Positions 1-5,989 of a stretch of 6,942 bases of DNA are shown here, piece by piece. The notes beneath the pieces were generated by a model that ran no database searches, was not told the DNA's origin, and saw only the letters and a list, made by a program, of their open reading frames with translations. This stretch comes from a bacterium. Lineage in GTDB: Bacteria > SZUA-79 > Acidulodesulfobacterales > Acidulodesulfobacteraceae. Position numbers and translations under genes: made by a program. Each line of letters opens with the position of its first letter. Within the stretch, counting starts at the first letter, position 1. The stretch is taken from NCBI GenBank assembly GCA_021789455.1, contig JAJYJN010000058.1, forward strand, positions 1-6,942, read 5' to 3'.

Positions 1-42
1 TTAATTAATATTATTTTAATTAATTTAATGTCCAAAGAGTTT

Positions 43-49
43 AAGGAGG
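43..49 (+). promoter_or_regulatory. Shine-Dalgarno site of the carD-like gene
   Basis: AAGGAGG, a full match to the 16S anti-SD, sits 7 nt before the ATG at 57 and fixes that start. The 42 bases before it are almost pure A/T and the window begins there, so the promoter cannot be placed with confidence. Confidence 0.85.
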
Positions 50-56
50 CTTAAAA

Positions 57-584
57 ATGTTGAACTTAAACGAATTTGTATTTTATCCCGGTTACGGCGT
101 TTGTATCGTAGAATCTATTTCCAAACAAAAAATAGGTTCTGCCGAATTGTCTTTTTACAACATCAGGGTTCTGGAAAACAATGCTAAAATTATGGTTCCG
201 GTTAAAAATGAGGCAGAGGTAGGACTCCGCTCTCTTATTAAAGAAAACGAGATACAAAAAGTTTTTGACGTACTTGAAGAAAAATGCGTTAAAAAGCCTT
301 TCGCAAGGAAAGAATCATGGAACAAAAGGTTTAACGGCTATAATATAAAGCTCTGCTCTTCCTGTCTTTTCGAGGTTGCCGAGGTTCTAAGGGACCTGTA
401 TATTTTAAAGTGCGAGAAAGAGCTGTCTTTTGCGGAAAAAAAGATGTTTGAAAAGGCAAAAAACTTAATTATCAAAGAGCTTTCGACCGTAATGAACAGG
501 CCTGAAACTTTTATAGAGGAAAAGATAAAAAGGATATTTATAGGCGCTCCCGTTCAATCTTCCAATTTAAATTTAAACGCTTAG
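57..584 (+). CDS. CarD/CdnL-family RNA polymerase-binding transcriptional regulator
   Basis: CarD-family proteins bind the RNA polymerase beta subunit and stabilise open promoter complexes, usually at rRNA and other housekeeping promoters. The 175-aa length and two-part build fit. The N-terminal RNAP-interacting domain (about residues 1-60) opens with the typical phrase FVFYPGYGVC (7-16) and later has IMVPVKN (45-51) before GLRSL. The C-terminal helical DNA-binding domain (about 75-165) contains SW (87-88), where the family's conserved Trp that contacts the upstream edge of the bubble is found, then EVAEVLRDLY (106-115) and LSFAEKKMFEKA (123-134). The start is set by a strong SD. It lies directly upstream of the PIN-TRAM gene (35-nt gap, same strand), and this neighbour pairing is common in bacteria. 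A short hairpin with a T-run overlaps the stop codon. Family assignment is firm; the exact targets are unknown. Confidence 0.92.
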   Translation: MLNLNEFVFYPGYGVCIVESISKQKIGSAELSFYNIRVLENNAKIMVPVKNEAEVGLRSLIKENEIQKVFDVLEEKCVKKPFARKESWNKRFNGYNIKLCSSCLFEVAEVLRDLYILKCEKELSFAEKKMFEKAKNLIIKELSTVMNRPETFIEEKIKRIFIGAPVQSSNLNLNA

Positions 585-592
585 CGTTTTTT
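575..592 (+). terminator. Short hairpin with T-run over the carD stop codon
   Basis: AAACGC (575-580) and GCGTTT (584-589) form a 6-bp stem with a 3-nt TTA loop, followed by three more T. The stop codon TAG (582-584) lies in the loop and stem. The stem has only three G:C pairs, so it would be at best a leaky terminator reducing read-through into the PIN-TRAM gene. Confidence 0.4.
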
Positions 593-619
593 AAAATAAT
601 TAATTAACAGATAGGATAA

Positions 620-1675
620 ATGAAAATTTTCAATAAGAAGCCGATCCTTTTCGTAAGGATAATGCTTGTTCTTATTTCAGCTATTCTCGGCTTTTTGATA
701 GGCAAGGAATACTGGCATAACGATTTTTTATCTTATGTAGGTCTTTTATTCGGTTTTACAATAGGTTTTATCGTAGTTTCCGTCGAAAAAAGTATGGAGT
801 CTATTTCTACCAAAAAAATCCTTACTGGGGGAATCGGACTTTTTATCGGACTTTTTATAATCAATTATATTACCTACCAGCTGTTTAAATCATTTTTTAC
901 CGGTTCAGACCTGGGATATATTACCTACGCTTTCGTTAACTTCGTGGCGGGTTACCTTGGATTGATTATAGGATTGAGGGTAGCGGACGACTTCGGCATA
1001 GGAACTAAACAGACGGATTTAAAAGACTTGCAGGTTAGAAGCGCAGGCGGGGAACAATGCCGCAACTATAAAGTTATCGATACCAGCTCCTTAATCGACG
1101 GTAGAATACTTGACGTTTCCAAAACCGGCTTCATAGACGGAACGTTTGTGATACCTACTTTTGTTTTGCACGAACTCCAGCACATAGCCGATTCCCAGGA
1201 CCCCCTCAAAAGGGTTAAGGGCAGGAGAGGTTTGGACATACTGAAAGAACTCAGGGAAGATAAAAATATAAACATCGAGTTTACGGATGCCGATTATCCC
1301 AATATAAAAGAGGTCGATGCAAAATTAATCGCTTTTGCCAAAGAGAAGGACGGCAAGATTATTACCACCGATTTTAATCTTAATAAAGTCGCGCAGGTCA
1401 GAAATATAAAGGTTCTAAATATAAACGACCTTGTTAAAGCTCTTAGGCCTATTCTGCTTCCCGGAGAAATAATGACAGTTTTAATCGCCAAAGAAGGCAG
1501 GGAAAAAAACCAGGGTATCGCATATATGGACGACGGGACTATGGTGGTAGTAGAAGATGCCATGAAATTGGTGGGTTCGGAGCTTAACGTCGTGGTCACG
1601 AGCGTTTTGCAAACGTCGAGCGGAAGAATGATATTTGCAAGAATAAACTACGATAAGGAACAGGCGGCGAATTAA
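620..1675 (+). CDS. YacL-like membrane protein with PIN ribonuclease-fold and TRAM domains
   Basis: This 351-aa protein has the standard YacL architecture. Four hydrophobic helices (about 10-28, 37-55, 66-88 and 98-120) are followed by a cytoplasmic PIN domain (about 150-272) and a TRAM RNA-binding domain (about 278-340). The PIN acidic residues are all present: D154 in VIDTSSLIDGR, E185 in HELQH, D233 in VDAKLIAFA and D251 in TTDFNLNK, so a Mg-dependent nuclease site is plausible. The substrate is unknown for this family; attachment to the membrane and RNA cleavage are family-based inferences. The start ATG has an AGGA only 3 nt upstream, a tight spacing. The next Met (residue 15) would cut into the first membrane helix, so I kept the first. 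In Bacillus subtilis yacL precedes ispD-ispF on the same strand; here those genes face it, with 22 bp between the stop codons. Confidence 0.9.
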   Translation: MKIFNKKPILFVRIMLVLISAILGFLIGKEYWHNDFLSYVGLLFGFTIGFIVVSVEKSMESISTKKILTGGIGLFIGLFIINYITYQLFKSFFTGSDLGYITYAFVNFVAGYLGLIIGLRVADDFGIGTKQTDLKDLQVRSAGGEQCRNYKVIDTSSLIDGRILDVSKTGFIDGTFVIPTFVLHELQHIADSQDPLKRVKGRRGLDILKELREDKNINIEFTDADYPNIKEVDAKLIAFAKEKDGKIITTDFNLNKVAQVRNIKVLNINDLVKALRPILLPGEIMTVLIAKEGREKNQGIAYMDDGTMVVVEDAMKLVGSELNVVVTSVLQTSSGRMIFARINYDKEQAAN

Positions 1676-1697
1676 AAAAGACGCCTTATATGCGGGA

Positions 1698-2474
1698 TTA
1701 CGGTATTTGTTTGAATCTGCTTAAGAAAAGCTCCGCTATCTCGATATCGAGCGCCGAAGTTATTTTAATGTTAAAATCGGTAGATTTAACGGCCGCCGCC
1801 GTTAAGCCTAAATTCTCGACGAGAGAAACGTCGTCGGTCGATATAAAATTTTCTCCCGCGGCTTTTTCGAGCGCCTTTTTTATAATTTCAAATCTGAAGA
1901 CCTGAGGAGTTTTGGCGGATATCAAGTTATCCCTTTTTAGCGTTTTCAGTTCCGGATTTGCGGTTCCGGTTACGTTTTCAGTTACAATGCCGGTTTTTGC
2001 TCCGTTGTTAATTTCTTTTATAGTTTCCGTGACTTCGGAACAGAGAAAAGCGGCGCCTCCGGCGGAGGTCTTCTTAAACAATAAATGCAGTTCTTCGTCC
2101 GTTACGAAAGGCCTTGCGGAGTCATGGATAAAAACGACGGCATTTTCCGTTTCGGCAGGAGAAATAATACTTTCTAAATATTTTATAGAATTACCTACCG
2201 ACTGCTGCCTCGTTTCTCCGCCCGTTATGAGCTGCAATTTTTCTATTTCGCCGTTTCCGAGATTTTTTTTAAAAAAATTATTCCAGTCAAATTTAAAAAC
2301 CGACGGCGGCGGGGTCGCTACGATAACCTTTTCGAAATTAATTTTTGATTTTAAAAAAATTTCGAGGCTGAGGAGTATAATTTCTTTCCCGTTAATTTTT
2401 ATAAGCTGTTTGGGTATTGCGGCGCCAGTCCGGGAACCCGTTCCCGCGGCAAGCAGTACGGCGTAATTTTTCAT
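1698..2474 (-). CDS. ispD: 2-C-methyl-D-erythritol 4-phosphate cytidylyltransferase (IspD)
   Basis: Third step of the cytosolic MEP pathway: it joins CTP and MEP to give CDP-methylerythritol and pyrophosphate. The 258 aa are slightly longer than the E. coli enzyme (236 aa). The nucleotide-binding signature LLAAGTGSRTGAAIPKQ (7-23) carries the conserved Arg14 and Lys22. Next come GGETRQQSV (85-93), the substrate loop HDSARP (117-122) with D118 and R121, AKTPQVFR (187-194), STDD (212-215) and NIKIT (235-239) with K237 matching the family's MEP-phosphate-binding Lys. All key residues are intact. It lies 20 nt downstream of ispF on the same strand with no obvious SD, so translational coupling in an ispF-ispD operon is likely. 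The gene order is ispF first, unlike the usual ispD-ispF. Only a weak 3-bp stem before a T-run (about 1676-1691, - strand) resembles a terminator. Confidence 0.95.
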   Translation of the reverse strand: MKNYAVLLAAGTGSRTGAAIPKQLIKINGKEIILLSLEIFLKSKINFEKVIVATPPPSVFKFDWNNFFKKNLGNGEIEKLQLITGGETRQQSVGNSIKYLESIISPAETENAVVFIHDSARPFVTDEELHLLFKKTSAGGAAFLCSEVTETIKEINNGAKTGIVTENVTGTANPELKTLKRDNLISAKTPQVFRFEIIKKALEKAAGENFISTDDVSLVENLGLTAAAVKSTDFNIKITSALDIEIAELFLSRFKQIP

Positions 2475-2494
2475 TTTTTTACCGGTGCGAAAGT

Positions 2495-2998
2495 TTATTC
2501 ATGAGAAAGCAGGCATACGCTGAAGCACTCTATGGCTTTTTGCTTTCCGACCGAGTCGAGTCCTTCTTTCGTTTTCCCTTTTATGTTTATGCGCGTTTTA
2601 TCAACGCCTAAAGCGGAAGATATCGAAACCGTCATCTGTTCTTTATATGCGGAAATTTTAGGCGTCTGCGTTATGATAGTAATATCGGCGTTGACCAAAC
2701 CGTAGCCTTTATCTTTGACCAAACCGTAAGCGTATTTTATTATTTCTATGCTGTTAATTCCTTTTGTGGATTTAAGATTATCGGGATAAAGAACGCCTAT
2801 ATCGGGGAGGGATAAGGCTCCAAGGATGGCATCGGTAAGCGAGTGAAGCACGACGTCGCCGTCGGAATGGGCGGCAACCCCTATATGCCCTTCTATTAAT
2901 ACGCCTCCGAGATATAATTTTTTAGCGGCGTTTTCAAAAAGCTCGATTTCTAAAAACTTGTGTATGTCGTAACCGCTTCCTATTCTGATGTTATCCAT
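2495..2998 (-). CDS. ispF: 2-C-methyl-D-erythritol 2,4-cyclodiphosphate synthase (IspF)
   Basis: It cyclises CDP-ME 2-phosphate to MEcPP with release of CMP, the fifth MEP-pathway step, and works as a homotrimer with Zn at the active site. Of 167 aa, RIGSGYDIH (5-13) supplies metal ligands D11 and H13, AHSDGD (43-48) is followed by the third ligand H52, and DIGVLYPD (66-73) is the flexible substrate loop. KTKEGL (142-147) carries the conserved Thr and Glu. The open frame continues upstream to an ATG at 3064, but those 22 extra residues do not resemble IspF. An extended -10 element lies inside them, ending 7 nt before the ATG at 2998, so the shorter start is chosen. The transcript would then begin at or next to the start codon. 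It is upstream of ispD in a likely two-gene operon. Confidence 0.94.
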   Translation of the reverse strand: MDNIRIGSGYDIHKFLEIELFENAAKKLYLGGVLIEGHIGVAAHSDGDVVLHSLTDAILGALSLPDIGVLYPDNLKSTKGINSIEIIKYAYGLVKDKGYGLVNADITIITQTPKISAYKEQMTVSISSALGVDKTRINIKGKTKEGLDSVGKQKAIECFSVCLLSHE

Positions 2999-3005
2999 TA
3001 AAATA

Positions 3006-3036
3006 ATTATACCATAACAAGGCTTTTTACGGTAAA
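3006..3036 (-). promoter_or_regulatory. Extended -10 promoter for ispF-ispD
   Basis: Read on the - strand, TGGTATAAT (3014-3006) is a perfect TGn-TATAAT extended -10. The best -35 candidate is TTTACC (3036-3031, 4/6) with a 19-nt spacer, so the extended -10 probably carries the promoter. Transcription should begin near 2999-3000, at the ispF ATG (2998), giving a leaderless or nearly leaderless mRNA. Confidence 0.6.
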
Positions 3037-3041
3037 AAATG

Positions 3042-3050
3042 TGATATAAT
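3042..3050 (+). promoter_or_regulatory. Extended -10 promoter for the OYE gene
   Basis: TGATATAAT is another perfect TGn-TATAAT element. No good -35 is seen at the right spacing (the T-rich CTTTTT at 3023-3028 is the nearest). The predicted start near 3057 gives a leader of about 41 nt that includes the SD at 3081-3087. It is back-to-back with the ispF promoter and the -35 zones overlap. Confidence 0.55.
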
Positions 3051-3097
3051 CTGATAAGCAGCAAATAAGTTTAACATAAAAGGGAGGACGGCCTATT

Positions 3098-4165
3098 ATG
3101 AGAATGCTTTTTGAGCCTATAGAATTAGGCGGAATAAAAATAAAAAACAGAATAATGATGGCGCCTATGTGCATGTACTCGGCGGTTGACGGCGTAGTAG
3201 GAGATTTTCACGCGGCGCATCTCGGAGCAAGAGCCGTGGGCGGCGTCGGACTTATTGTAGTCGAGGCTACCGGCGTCAGTCCTGAGGGGAGAATAAGCCC
3301 TTATGATGCCGGAATATGGAACGAAAAGCAGGTTGACGCTTTTAGCCCGCTGGTAAAATTTTGTAAATCCTGCGGGTCGGTAATGGGAATACAGCTGGCA
3401 CATGCCGGAAGAAAGGCATCGACAAACGCTCCCTGGCTTGGAGACAATCCGTTAAAACAGGACGAAGGAGGGTGGCAGGTTCTGGGGCCGAGTCCTATTC
3501 CTTTTAATGAAGGCTATCCTGTCCCAAAAGAAATGGACGAAAACGATATTAAAAAGGTTGTAAAGGATTTCGCAAACGGAGCAAAAAATGCCGATAAGGC
3601 CGGATTCGACGTAATAGAAATACACGCCGCCCATGGTTATTTAATAAACGAGTTTTTGTCGCCTTTATCGAACAAAAGAAAAGATAAGTACGGCGGTTCC
3701 TTAGAAAACAGGGCAAGACTGCTGTTAGAGGTATTAGAAGCTATAAAATCGCAAGGCTGGCCGAAAAACAAACCTATATTCGTAAGAATTTCTGCCGTAG
3801 ATTGGGTAGAAGGAGGTTTCGACATTGAATCGGCGGTTGTTCTGGCAAAAATGCTGAAAGAAGCCGGAGTTTCTTTAATAGACTGTTCTTCCGGAGGTAT
3901 CGCTCCTAACGCCAAAATGAATATATACTACGGCTACCAGCTCGGCTTTGCAAAAGAGATAAGGGAAAAGGCAGATATTGCCGTTTCGGGAGTGGGTCTC
4001 ATTACGAAACCGGAGTTTGCCGATTTCATATTGAGTTCGGGAACTGCGGATATGGTCGAGATGGGCAGGGAGTTGCTCCGAAATCCTTACTGGCCGCTTA
4101 TGGCGGCGCATAAACTGGGCGTCGATATCGAATGGCCGAAACAGTATCTAAGAGCTAGATTTTAA
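3098..4165 (+). CDS. namA: Old Yellow Enzyme family NADPH:flavin ene-reductase, YqjM/NamA type
   Basis: FMN-dependent TIM-barrel oxidoreductase that reduces activated C=C bonds (enals, enones, nitro compounds) using NADPH; the natural substrate is generally unknown. The 355-aa chain belongs to the YqjM-like (thermophilic-like) OYE class. PMCMYS (24-28) has C25 and Y27, matching YqjM Cys26 and Tyr28 that tune FMN. GIQLAHAGRK (97-106) holds the flavin-binding Gln99. HAAHGYL (176-182) supplies the substrate-anchoring H176 and H179 plus Y181. R230 (FVRIS) and EMGRELLRNP (321-330) form the FMN phosphate site. The C-terminal YLRARF ends in arginines where YqjM places its inter-subunit arginine finger. 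The start is chosen for AGGGAGG 10 nt upstream; a second ATG at 3104 is spaced too far. It appears monocistronic, divergent from ispF and convergent with the HD-GYP gene (47-bp gap). The family is sure; the symbol is by similarity to B. subtilis YqjM. Confidence 0.92.
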   Translation: MRMLFEPIELGGIKIKNRIMMAPMCMYSAVDGVVGDFHAAHLGARAVGGVGLIVVEATGVSPEGRISPYDAGIWNEKQVDAFSPLVKFCKSCGSVMGIQLAHAGRKASTNAPWLGDNPLKQDEGGWQVLGPSPIPFNEGYPVPKEMDENDIKKVVKDFANGAKNADKAGFDVIEIHAAHGYLINEFLSPLSNKRKDKYGGSLENRARLLLEVLEAIKSQGWPKNKPIFVRISAVDWVEGGFDIESAVVLAKMLKEAGVSLIDCSSGGIAPNAKMNIYYGYQLGFAKEIREKADIAVSGVGLITKPEFADFILSSGTADMVEMGRELLRNPYWPLMAAHKLGVDIEWPKQYLRARF

Positions 4166-4212
4166 GCCGGCGTTAATTAGATTAGAAAAAGAAAGCATTC
4201 TTTAAATATGCG

Positions 4213-5448
4213 TTAAAATAAATTTATAGGATTTATATTTATTTCTTCGCCCGAAATTATGGAGACGATTTTATTGTTACAATTTTCTTTTGACAAGTCG
4301 AGATGATATTCATTTATATATCTTCCGTATTTTGAAGAATAGAATATTTTTATAATAGGAAATAAAGAATTTGCTGCGCCGTTATTTTGTTCTACGACTA
4401 CTCCTATTAACCCCGATTCTAATTTTACAAGCGTTCCGACGGGATAAATACCTATGAATCTTATAAATTGTTCAACTAAAAGCTTATCGAAATTAAAATC
4501 GGACCATTCTAAGAGTTTGCCGAGAGCCGTATGGGGTGGAATGCCTTTGTGATATATCCTGTTCGAAGTGATTGCGTCGTAAACATCGCATATAGCGGCT
4601 ATTTTCCCCGCTTGCGATATTTGTTCTCCTTTGAGCCCTAAAGGATAGCCGCTTCCGTCATACCTTTCATGATGTTGATAGGCAATTTGTTTTGCTATTT
4701 CTTCTATCCCGGGAACCTCATCCAAAATTTTTTTAGTCTCTACGACATGGCTTTTCATTATTCTGAACTCCTCGTCGTTTAGTTTGGCGGGCTTATTTAA
4801 TATATAATCCGGCATCATAATTTTGCCTATGTCGTGTAAAAAGCCACCTATGCACGAATTATATATATCCTGCTCGTTCATATTTAGATAGGCGCTGAAA
4901 GACACCTGAATAGCCGATACCGAAACGCAGTGTTCAAAAGTATAGTCGTCCTTGTGTTTTATCCGCGATAACGATAAAAGTGCATCCGGGCATCTTAAAA
5001 GCGATGAAGAAACCTCTTCGATAGCGGGTTTCAATCTTTCGACTTCAACCTTTCTGCCCAATCTCGCGTCGAGCATAACGTTGCGTATAATGCCGGTCGT
5101 TTCCCTGAATATTTTTTTTGCGTCGTTTATTTCTTTATATATCGAAGTTTGTTTGTAACCGGGAACTTTCTTTACTTTCCCTTCGGATTCTTTATACGAT
5201 ACGACATTGATTATTTTTTCCTCTATTTCTTCTAAAACTTGTTCTTCTGTGGGCGCGTTATAAGCGTCTAATCCTTTGGACGTATCTATATAAACAGTAT
5301 GGACTCCGGCATCGGATAGCTTTTTAATAGTTTCCATAGTTTTTATTAAAAAACTATTCCTTATGAACGGATGGTCAGTCCACGCAAGGTCTATTTTTTC
5401 CACATACATTCCGACTTTCAATTGTTTTATGTCAACTTTTTTAATCAT
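4213..5448 (-). CDS. HD-GYP domain cyclic-di-GMP phosphodiesterase with N-terminal DUF3391
   Basis: HD-GYP proteins hydrolyse the second messenger c-di-GMP, lowering it to favour motility over biofilm. This 411-aa protein has no membrane segments. DUF3391 fills the N-terminus (about 1-140), opening with the typical KQLKVGMYV (8-16). The HD-GYP core (about 165-315) contains H173, HDIGK (205-209), H234, HH (259-260), DGSGYP (264-269) and D288 in CDVYD, so the metal site and GYP motif are complete and activity is likely. A C-terminal tail (about 330-411) starts with FIGIYPVGTLVKL (331-343), usual for DUF3391 HD-GYP enzymes. The start fits the family exactly although the SD is weak. Regulation: a sigma-54-type site lies about 100 bp upstream and the leader can form alternative hairpins. 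Convergent with the OYE gene and apparently its own transcription unit. Confidence 0.94.
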   Translation of the reverse strand: MIKKVDIKQLKVGMYVEKIDLAWTDHPFIRNSFLIKTMETIKKLSDAGVHTVYIDTSKGLDAYNAPTEEQVLEEIEEKIINVVSYKESEGKVKKVPGYKQTSIYKEINDAKKIFRETTGIIRNVMLDARLGRKVEVERLKPAIEEVSSSLLRCPDALLSLSRIKHKDDYTFEHCVSVSAIQVSFSAYLNMNEQDIYNSCIGGFLHDIGKIMMPDYILNKPAKLNDEEFRIMKSHVVETKKILDEVPGIEEIAKQIAYQHHERYDGSGYPLGLKGEQISQAGKIAAICDVYDAITSNRIYHKGIPPHTALGKLLEWSDFNFDKLLVEQFIRFIGIYPVGTLVKLESGLIGVVVEQNNGAANSLFPIIKIFYSSKYGRYINEYHLDLSKENCNNKIVSIISGEEININPINLF

Positions 5449-5465
5449 AAAATATAAATCTTTAC

Positions 5466-5505
5466 CGGTTAAGCAAAATTAACCGCGGGAAATATTATTG
5501 CGGTT
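5466..5505 (-). promoter_or_regulatory. Three-arm leader able to form mutually exclusive hairpins upstream of the HD-GYP gene
   Basis: In + strand coordinates, CGGTTAA (5466-5472) is the perfect complement of TTAACCG (5479-5485), a 7-bp stem with a 6-nt loop. The middle arm, as AACCGC (5481-5486), also pairs perfectly with GCGGTT (5500-5505), with a 13-nt loop. The two helices share the middle arm and cannot coexist. The nearer one ends about 17 nt before the start codon. It could act as an RNA switch or as a repressor operator with repeated AACCG half-sites; no known riboswitch consensus was recognised. Confidence 0.4.
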
Positions 5506-5533
5506 TTTAAATATTTAATAATATTATTATAAA

Positions 5534-5550
5534 AAGCAATTTCTATGCCA
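5534..5550 (-). promoter_or_regulatory. Candidate sigma-54 (-24/-12) promoter for the HD-GYP gene
   Basis: On the - strand, TGGCAT (5550-5545), 5 nt, then TTGCTT (5539-5534) matches the RpoN consensus TGGCAC-N5-TTGCW with the exact GG-to-GC spacing. Transcription should start near 5524, giving a leader of about 76 nt before the HD-GYP ATG. An enhancer-binding activator would be needed; copies of AATATTATT flank the site (5520-5528 and 5552-5560) but may only reflect A/T richness. Confidence 0.55.
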
Positions 5551-5604
5551 TAATATTATTTAAAAAGTATATGATATTTTAATCGGTTTATTTTTATGGA
5601 CTAA

Positions 5605-5624
5605 AGCGGATATAAGCGGATATA
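5605..5624 (+). repeat. Perfect 10-bp tandem duplication
   Basis: AGCGGATATA occurs twice head to tail (5605-5614 and 5615-5624) in otherwise A/T-dominated intergenic DNA. It could be a two-site protein-binding element or a slippage product. Confidence 0.7.
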
Positions 5625-5643
5625 AAAATTAAAATTTCAGAGG

Positions 5644-5710
5644 GTGGCAGACATATCAAAAATTATATTTTAATGAGATATGTTGGCATTTTGTTAACTA
5701 AGTTGGCATT
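5644..5710. repeat. Spaced TGGCA repeats, possible insertion-sequence end remnant
   Basis: GTGGCA (5644-5649), then GTTGGCATT at 5682-5690 and again at 5702-5710, are spaced 39 and 20 bp apart, that is about two and one multiples of 20. Arrays of short ~20-bp-periodic repeats containing TGGCA resemble the multiple transposase-binding repeats at ends of IS21-family elements, as far as I recall them. An inverted pair ACATATC (5651-5657) / GATATGT (5677-5683) lies between. No transposase gene is present in the window, so this would be a solo end or relic. Confidence 0.3.
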
Positions 5711-5804
5711 AATACCAGCACAATACGACAAATTAATTGGCGCTATTCGCTATTATTGCAATAATCATTTAATTTCTCCGACTGGAGCAAAAAATTATTA
5801 TTAA
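5673..5804 (+). CDS. Doubtful 43-aa ORF next to the tRNA fragment
   Basis: ATG at 5673 opens 43 codons ending in TAA (5802-5804). The product begins MRYVGILLTK and contains IPAQYDKLIGAIRYY (14-28), a protein-like mix of residues not matched to any family I know. There is no SD within 20 nt upstream, and the first third overlaps the TGGCA repeats, so it may be a decayed gene end or chance. Low confidence as a translated gene. Confidence 0.2.
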   Translation: MRYVGILLTKLALIPAQYDKLIGAIRYYCNNHLISPTGAKNYY

Positions 5805-5840
5805 AATTAAAGTTAATACCAGAGAGTCTTATAAAATAAG

Positions 5841-5900
5841 TGGTGCCGAAGGGGGGAATCGAACCCCCATGGGATTGCTCCCGCCGGATTTTGAGTCCGG
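5841..5900 (-). tRNA. Truncated tRNA-Leu(CAA), 3' 60 nt only: probable integration (att) site
   Basis: Read on the - strand, the parts from the anticodon arm to the 3' end are all present: anticodon stem CCGGA/TCCGG (5900-5896, 5888-5884), loop CTCAAAA (5895-5889) with anticodon CAA, a long variable arm GGGA-GCAA-TCCC typical of Leu, T arm GGGGG-TTCGATT-CCCCC (5868-5852), acceptor 3' strand CTTCGGC, discriminator A and encoded CCA (5843-5841). The matching 5' acceptor strand GCCGAAG and the D arm are absent upstream; the sequence turns A/T-rich at 5901. It therefore cannot make a tRNA. Tyrosine recombinases that target tRNA genes duplicate just such a segment (anticodon arm to 3' end), and E. 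coli leuX, also tRNA-Leu(CAA), is a known island hotspot. The polarity places the element to the right of 5900, with an intact copy expected at its far end. Confidence 0.85.
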
Positions 5901-5964
5901 TTATGATTTTTTATAAGTTATTAATTTTAAAGAGTATTTGTGCTTATGAAAAATATGCCCATGT

Positions 5965-5989
5965 GAAAATCCGGCCATCAGCGGTTTTC
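5965..5989 (-). terminator. Weak hairpin at the end of the 118-aa gene
   Basis: GAAAA-CCG (5965-5973, with T5970 bulged) pairs with CGG-TTTTC (5982-5989) across an 8-nt loop. The stop codon TGA (5980-5978) lies in the loop. On the - strand the downstream arm ends in TTTTC, giving a bidirectional, terminator-like shape, but only three G:C pairs support it. Confidence 0.25.

Noticed and set aside
1912..2466. Long + strand frame opposite ispD
   Set aside because: It is a shadow: the - strand carries every IspD catalytic motif and the + strand product resembles nothing.
2999..3064. 22-residue N-terminal extension of IspF from the ATG at 3064
   Set aside because: The extension is unlike IspF, has no SD, and contains a consensus extended -10 pointing at the ATG at 2998; the family begins at R-I-G-x-G-Y-D-I-H, a few residues after the chosen Met.
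4188..4203. AAAGAA / TTCTTT hairpin after the OYE gene as an intrinsic terminator
   Set aside because: The stem is almost all A:T with no T-tract after it; too weak to call.
5841..5900. Functional tRNA-Leu, or the 3' exon of an intron-split tRNA-Leu
   Set aside because: The acceptor 5' strand and D arm are missing within the window to the right, and both halves of the anticodon stem are already present. A group I intron would instead interrupt the anticodon loop.
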